Shown here piece by piece: positions 4,149 through 7,113 of a stretch of DNA of 7,113 nt (positions within the stretch are counted from its first letter, which is position 1; every line of letters begins with the position of its first letter). This DNA is from Conexibacter sp. GTDB lineage: Bacteria > Actinomycetota > Thermoleophilia > Solirubrobacterales > Solirubrobacteraceae. The position numbers and the translations under genes were made by a program. The notes beneath the pieces are model-generated. The model had not been told where the DNA came from, made no database searches, and saw only the letters and a list, made by a program, of their open reading frames with translations. The stretch covers positions 1 through 7,113 of the forward strand of contig JAOPZD010000251.1 in the NCBI GenBank assembly GCA_025964295.1, read 5' to 3'.

Positions 4149-6504
4149 GCAGGAGGGGCTGGAGGTCCGGCGGCTGGCGTTCGCCGACGTCGGCGGCGGC
4201 GTCTTCCGCGCGGAGTTCGACGGCGCCGACTGGTCGTCGCTCGCGGTCGACGGGATCGCGACGTGGTACGAGGTGCTCGTCAACGAGACACCGGTGCTGG
4301 GCGACGAGTCGATGTTCGCCGCCTACGACGTCGCCCTGGACGGGCTCGCGCTCCGCCGGCAAGGCAATGTGGTGGAGATCCGCTGCCGGCCGCTGGACGA
4401 GCTGCTCGCGGCGCAGCCCAAGCGCCCCCGCCAGCGGTGGCGGACCAAGGTGGTGGACAACGGCGGCGCGCTGCGCTTCGTGCGAACGTCGGTCATCGGC
4501 CGGGCTCCCGGCTTCGCGCCGGGGCCGGAGATCGTCGGTCCGTGGCGCCCGGTGTGGCTCGTGCGCCGCGCGCTGGGGAGCGTCTGGGTCGACGACGTCG
4601 CGCTGCGACCGCGCGTGGAGGGCGACGACGGCGTCCTGGCGATCAGCGCGTGGGTGGGGCCGGACGAGGCGCCGCCTCCGGCGAGGGTCGAGGCGGTCGT
4701 CGGGACGGCGCGCGCCACGCTCGCCGTCGCGGCCGACGGGCGCGTCCGGGGCGAGGTGCGCGTTCCCGGGGTGCAGCGGTGGTGGCCGCACACGCACGGC
4801 GTCCCCGTTCTCCATGACGTTGCCCTGGTCATCGACGGCGAGCGGATCGGACTGGGCCGGACGGGCTTTCGCGCCCTCTCCCCCGGCCCGGGCTTCGACG
4901 CCGACCGCGACGCGCTCGCGCTGGCCGTCAACGGCGTCGGCGTCTTCGCGCGCGGCGCGGTGTGGACGCCGGTGGCCGAGGACGAGGTGCGCCCGACGCT
5001 CGAGACGCTGCGCGACGCCGGGTGCAACATGGTGCGGTTGCCCGGCATCGGCGTGCCGGAGACCCCGGAGTTCCACGACCTCTGCGACGAGCTGGGGATG
5101 TTGGTGTGGCAGGACTTCACCTACGCCAACCTCGACTACCCGATCGCCGATCCCGGCTTCCGGGCGCGGGCGGTCGCCGAGGCGCGGGCGCTGCTCGCCC
5201 AGGTCGCCGGGCGCCCGTCGCTGGCGGTGCTGTGCGGCAACAGCGAGGTCGAGCAGCAGGCGGCGATGTTCGGTGTCGATGCGGCGCTCGGACGCGGCGA
5301 GCTGTTCGGGGAGCTGCTGCCGGGGCTGGCGCGGGAGGCGGGCGCCGACGTGCCCTACGTCCCGTCGGCGCCGTGCGGCGGCGCGCTGCCGTTCCATCCG
5401 GGCACGGGCGTGGCGAACTACTTCGGCGTCGGCGGCTACCGGCGCCCGCTGAGCGACGCGCGGACCGCGGGCGTGCGCTTCGCCGCGGAGTGCCTGGCGC
5501 TGGCCCACGTGCCGGACGGCGACGACCTCGACCCGGCCGCGGGCGTCATGCGCGACGTCGGCGCCGACTGGGACTTCGCCGACGTGCGCGACCACTACCT
5601 GCGCGAGCTCTACGGGGTCGACCCGGCCGCGCTGCGCGCCACCGATCGGGCGCGCTACCTCGCGCTCGGGCGGCAGGTCGGCGGCGAGGTGATGGCCGCG
5701 GTCTTCGGCGAGTGGCGGCGCAGCGCGTCGCCGTGCGGGGGCGGCCTGGTGCTGTGGTCCCGCGACCTGGCTCCGGGCGCCGGCTGGGGCCTGCTCGATC
5801 ACCGCGGTGCACCGAAGGTCGCGCTCGCCCACCTGCGCCGTGCGCTGGCACCGCGCGCGCTGTGGCTCGTCGACGAGGGCCTCAACGGCGTCGACGTCCA
5901 TGTCGCCAACGACGGCCCCGAGCCGCTCGATGCCATCCTCCACGTCGCGCTGCTGGCCGACGGCACGCACGCGATCGCCGAGGCAAGCGCGCCACTGCGC
6001 GTGGACGCGCACGCGACGGTCGCCCACAACGTCGAAGGCCTGCTCGGCCGCTTCGCCGACGCCGCCTACGCCTACCGCTTCGGCCCACCGGCCCACGACG
6101 CCGTCATCGCCACGCTGCGCACCACCGACGGCGAGCTCATCGCACAATCCGCCCACTTCCCGACCGGCCCACCGCTACAGCCGACCACCTTCACCCTGAA
6201 CGCCCAACTGTTGAGCCCAGATTGGGGGACTGTCCCCCAACGTGGGTTAATGTTGAGCGGAGGTTGGGGGACTGTCCCCCAAGCGCGGATGGTTGAGCTG
6301 GTCAGCGACCGGCTGGCCTGGGGTGTGCGGATCGCGGCGCCCGGGTTCGCGCCGGAGGACGATGCGTTCGTGCTCGTCCCGGGCGTGGTGGCGCGGGTCG
6401 TGCTCCGACCGCTGCATGACGGCGCGGACTGGGCCGGCGCGACCGTCACCGCCCTGAACCTCATCGGTGAGGCACCGGTCAGCGAACCGGATATGGCAGC
6501 CTGA
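4132..6504 (+). CDS. Family 2 glycoside hydrolase, beta-mannosidase-like
   Basis: The 790-residue product follows the GH2 beta-mannosidase order: an N-terminal jelly-roll (GIATWYEVLVNE, 41-52; QRWRT, 101-105; GPWRPVWL, 136-143), an Ig-like domain, a TIM barrel (VFARGAVWTP, 271-280; RDAGCNMVRLPGIGVPE, 294-310; CDELGMLVWQDFTYAN, 318-333) and C-terminal beta domains. The acid/base is probably Glu372 in CGNSE, and the nucleophile candidate is Glu453 in RFAAECLALAHVPD. No signal peptide is present, so it would act in the cytoplasm. The usual first strand and VPGTVA segment before the jelly-roll are absent, making the N-terminus short. The ATG at 4132 overlaps DUF1839 by 17 bases and is the only ATG or GTG after the previous in-frame stop near 3750, yet lacks a Shine-Dalgarno sequence; AGGAGGGG at 4151-4158 has no usable in-frame start after it. 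Residues 693-720 come from the repeat at 6209-6292. The substrate is unknown; clustering suggests a sugar linked to the aminoacyl-carrier pathway. Confidence 0.87.
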   Translation: MPRWPEQEGLEVRRLAFADVGGGVFRAEFDGADWSSLAVDGIATWYEVLVNETPVLGDESMFAAYDVALDGLALRRQGNVVEIRCRPLDELLAAQPKRPRQRWRTKVVDNGGALRFVRTSVIGRAPGFAPGPEIVGPWRPVWLVRRALGSVWVDDVALRPRVEGDDGVLAISAWVGPDEAPPPARVEAVVGTARATLAVAADGRVRGEVRVPGVQRWWPHTHGVPVLHDVALVIDGERIGLGRTGFRALSPGPGFDADRDALALAVNGVGVFARGAVWTPVAEDEVRPTLETLRDAGCNMVRLPGIGVPETPEFHDLCDELGMLVWQDFTYANLDYPIADPGFRARAVAEARALLAQVAGRPSLAVLCGNSEVEQQAAMFGVDAALGRGELFGELLPGLAREAGADVPYVPSAPCGGALPFHPGTGVANYFGVGGYRRPLSDARTAGVRFAAECLALAHVPDGDDLDPAAGVMRDVGADWDFADVRDHYLRELYGVDPAALRATDRARYLALGRQVGGEVMAAVFGEWRRSASPCGGGLVLWSRDLAPGAGWGLLDHRGAPKVALAHLRRALAPRALWLVDEGLNGVDVHVANDGPEPLDAILHVALLADGTHAIAEASAPLRVDAHATVAHNVEGLLGRFADAAYAYRFGPPAHDAVIATLRTTDGELIAQSAHFPTGPPLQPTTFTLNAQLLSPDWGTVPQRGLMLSGGWGTVPQARMVELVSDRLAWGVRIAAPGFAPEDDAFVLVPGVVARVVLRPLHDGADWAGATVTALNLIGEAPVSEPDMAA
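6222..6240. repeat. 19-base palindrome, copy 1
   Basis: TTGGGGGACTGTCCCCCAA is a perfect 9-base inverted repeat around a single central T. It has no stop codon in any of six frames and encodes W-G-T-V-P-Q in the GH2 frame; by symmetry the minus strand also encodes W-G-T-V-P-Q. The pairing would form a strong GC hairpin only if the single-base loop opens, so cruciform or protein-dimer binding is as likely as an RNA stem-loop. Confidence 0.9.
6264..6282. repeat. 19-base palindrome, copy 2
   Basis: This is identical to the copy 42 bases upstream, including the central T orientation. Identity of the palindrome while the flanking spacers differ suggests that the palindrome itself is the conserved or mobile unit. 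Confidence 0.9.
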
Positions 6505-6511
6505 CGGCCCC

Positions 6512-7113
6512 TTGGGCGTCGAGGTCTCCTTCTGCGTCGTCAACACCAACCAGCGCGAGCTGCTGGTGCACTGCCTCGACGCGATCGCGGCCGAGCGCGC
6601 CGCGCTGCCGTTCGAGACCGAGGTGCTGGTCCTCGACAACGCGTCGACCGACGGCTCGGCCGGCGCGGCGCGCCGGCATCCGACGGTGACCGAGGTCGTC
6701 GCGCTGGACCAGCGGCGCGGCAAGGGCGAGAACGACAGCCACCTGCTGCAGCGGTCGCGGGGCCGGTTCTGCCTGCTGCTCAACGAGGACTCCGAGCTGC
6801 GCCCGGGCGCGACCGCTGCCCTGCACGCGGCGCTGCAGGAGCACCCCAAGGCCGCCGCGGCGGGCGCCAAGCTGCTGCGCCCCGAGGGAACCGTCCAGCC
6901 ATCGGCGTGGCGCTTCCCCACGCCGGCGACCGCCCTGATCGGCGCGCTGTTCCTGCACCGCAGGCTGACGGTCCAGAGCCGCGGCCGGCGCACGCGAATC
7001 GTGGACTGGGCGCAGTCGGCCGCGCTGCTCGTGCGCCGCGACTCCGCCCGCGACATCGGCTGGTTCGACCCGCAGTTCTTCGTCTACTCCGACGAGGTCG
7101 ACTTCTGCCGCCG
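6512..7113 (+). CDS. Family 2 glycosyltransferase (partial; C-terminus beyond right edge)
   Basis: The open frame runs to the window edge with 200 codons. It shows the GT-A fold of inverting GT2 enzymes related to rhamnosyltransferases: the first strand VSFCVVNTNQRELLVHCLDA (5-24), the nucleotide-binding VLDNASTDGS (40-49), the metal-binding DxD equivalent LLNEDSEL (89-96; Asn91-Glu92-Asp93) and the acceptor-side FDPQFFVYSDEVDFC (185-199), matching the usual F-D-E-x-F-F-x-Y-x-E-D-x-D-x-C with a shifted acidic pair. Such enzymes move a sugar from a nucleotide donor to a glycan or lipid-linked acceptor at the cytoplasmic membrane face. The TTG at 6512 is chosen because no ATG or GTG lies in frame between the GH2 stop and the first strand; it is 7 bases after that stop and lacks a clear Shine-Dalgarno sequence, so coupling is likely. 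Donor and acceptor cannot be told. The direction and spacing make it part of the same unit. Confidence 0.85.
   Translation, partial: MGVEVSFCVVNTNQRELLVHCLDAIAAERAALPFETEVLVLDNASTDGSAGAARRHPTVTEVVALDQRRGKGENDSHLLQRSRGRFCLLLNEDSELRPGATAALHAALQEHPKAAAAGAKLLRPEGTVQPSAWRFPTPATALIGALFLHRRLTVQSRGRRTRIVDWAQSAALLVRRDSARDIGWFDPQFFVYSDEVDFCR

Larger units (their letters stand above)
6209..6292 (+). repeat. Tandem 42-base direct repeat (two copies) within the GH2 gene
   Basis: Copies run 6209-6250 and 6251-6292. Both start with TGTTGAGC, have a variable 5-base spacer (CCAGA or GGAGG), share an identical 19-base palindrome and end in a diverged tail. A further TTGAGC follows at 6293-6298, slightly out of register (40 rather than 42 bases on), so each palindrome is bracketed by TTGAGC. 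The unit is 14 codons, so the reading frame survives: residues 693-706 and 707-720 share L-S-x-x-W-G-T-V-P-Q. The block sits between TTFTLNA and the VSDRLAWGVRI strand of the C-terminal domain, a likely surface loop. It is poorer in GC than its surroundings. Confidence 0.9.

Noticed and set aside
901..4283. Minus-strand open frames at 901-2136, 2152-3117 and 2997-4283
   Set aside because: They are antisense shadows of well-supported plus-strand genes, with no family motif and biased composition.
3688..6156. Minus-strand open frame of 822 codons
   Set aside because: It lies antisense to DUF1839 and GH2, shows no recognisable motif and has an Arg/Ala/Val/Gln-rich composition expected from antisense reading of high-GC genes.
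6222..6282. The two palindromes as transcription terminators
   Set aside because: They lie inside an intact reading frame, have a one-base centre, are not followed by a T-run, and the coding sequence continues for more than 200 bases.
1..7113. CRISPR arrays, tRNA or rRNA genes, transposase genes
   Set aside because: I saw no spaced direct-repeat array, no cloverleaf or rRNA-like stretch and no transposase motif on either strand.

Overview
The window is GC-rich, densely coding DNA with gaps of only a few to about 50 bases. GTG and TTG starts, 4-base start/stop overlaps and strong GC bias at third codon positions point to a high-GC actinobacterium. I would guess the Thermoleophilia/Solirubrobacterales, but that placement is an inference and not proven by any sequence here.

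Layout. At the left edge the N-terminal part of a GNAT-family acetyltransferase is read leftwards out of the window (1-346, minus). All other genes read rightwards and probably form one transcription unit: a divergent holo-ACP synthase (380-766), a small stand-alone carrier protein (815-1063), an acyl-CoA-dehydrogenase-family flavoprotein (1060-2229), a truncated class II seryl-tRNA-synthetase homologue of the amino acid:[carrier protein] ligase type (2236-3189), a DUF1839 protein (3186-4148), a beta-mannosidase-like family 2 glycoside hydrolase (4132-6504) and the start of a family 2 glycosyltransferase (6512 to the right edge). Neighbours overlap by 4, 4 and 17 bases or are separated by 6, 7 and 48 bases.

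How the genes may work together. The core is a compact amino-acid-on-carrier-protein pathway without an NRPS. The AcpS homologue would attach 4'-phosphopantetheine to Ser36 of the carrier protein. The ligase homologue, which keeps the catalytic core and the Cys/Glu/Cys zinc triad but lacks the tRNA-binding arm, would load a small amino acid (glycine or alanine in characterised relatives) onto that arm. The flavoprotein, which appears to lack the usual catalytic glutamate, could oxidise the tethered aminoacyl group. The DUF1839 protein has a Cys...His arrangement reminiscent of the BtrH acyl-ACP transferase and is my candidate for the off-loading aminoacyltransferase. The glycosidase and glycosyltransferase suggest that the acceptor or end product is a glycan. 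The loading chemistry rests on known family biochemistry; the later steps are inference.

A separate curiosity is a 42-base direct repeat in two copies inside the glycosidase gene. Each copy carries the same 19-base palindrome, kept in frame, and the palindrome encodes WGTVPQ on both strands. It looks like a dispersed palindromic element captured in coding sequence.
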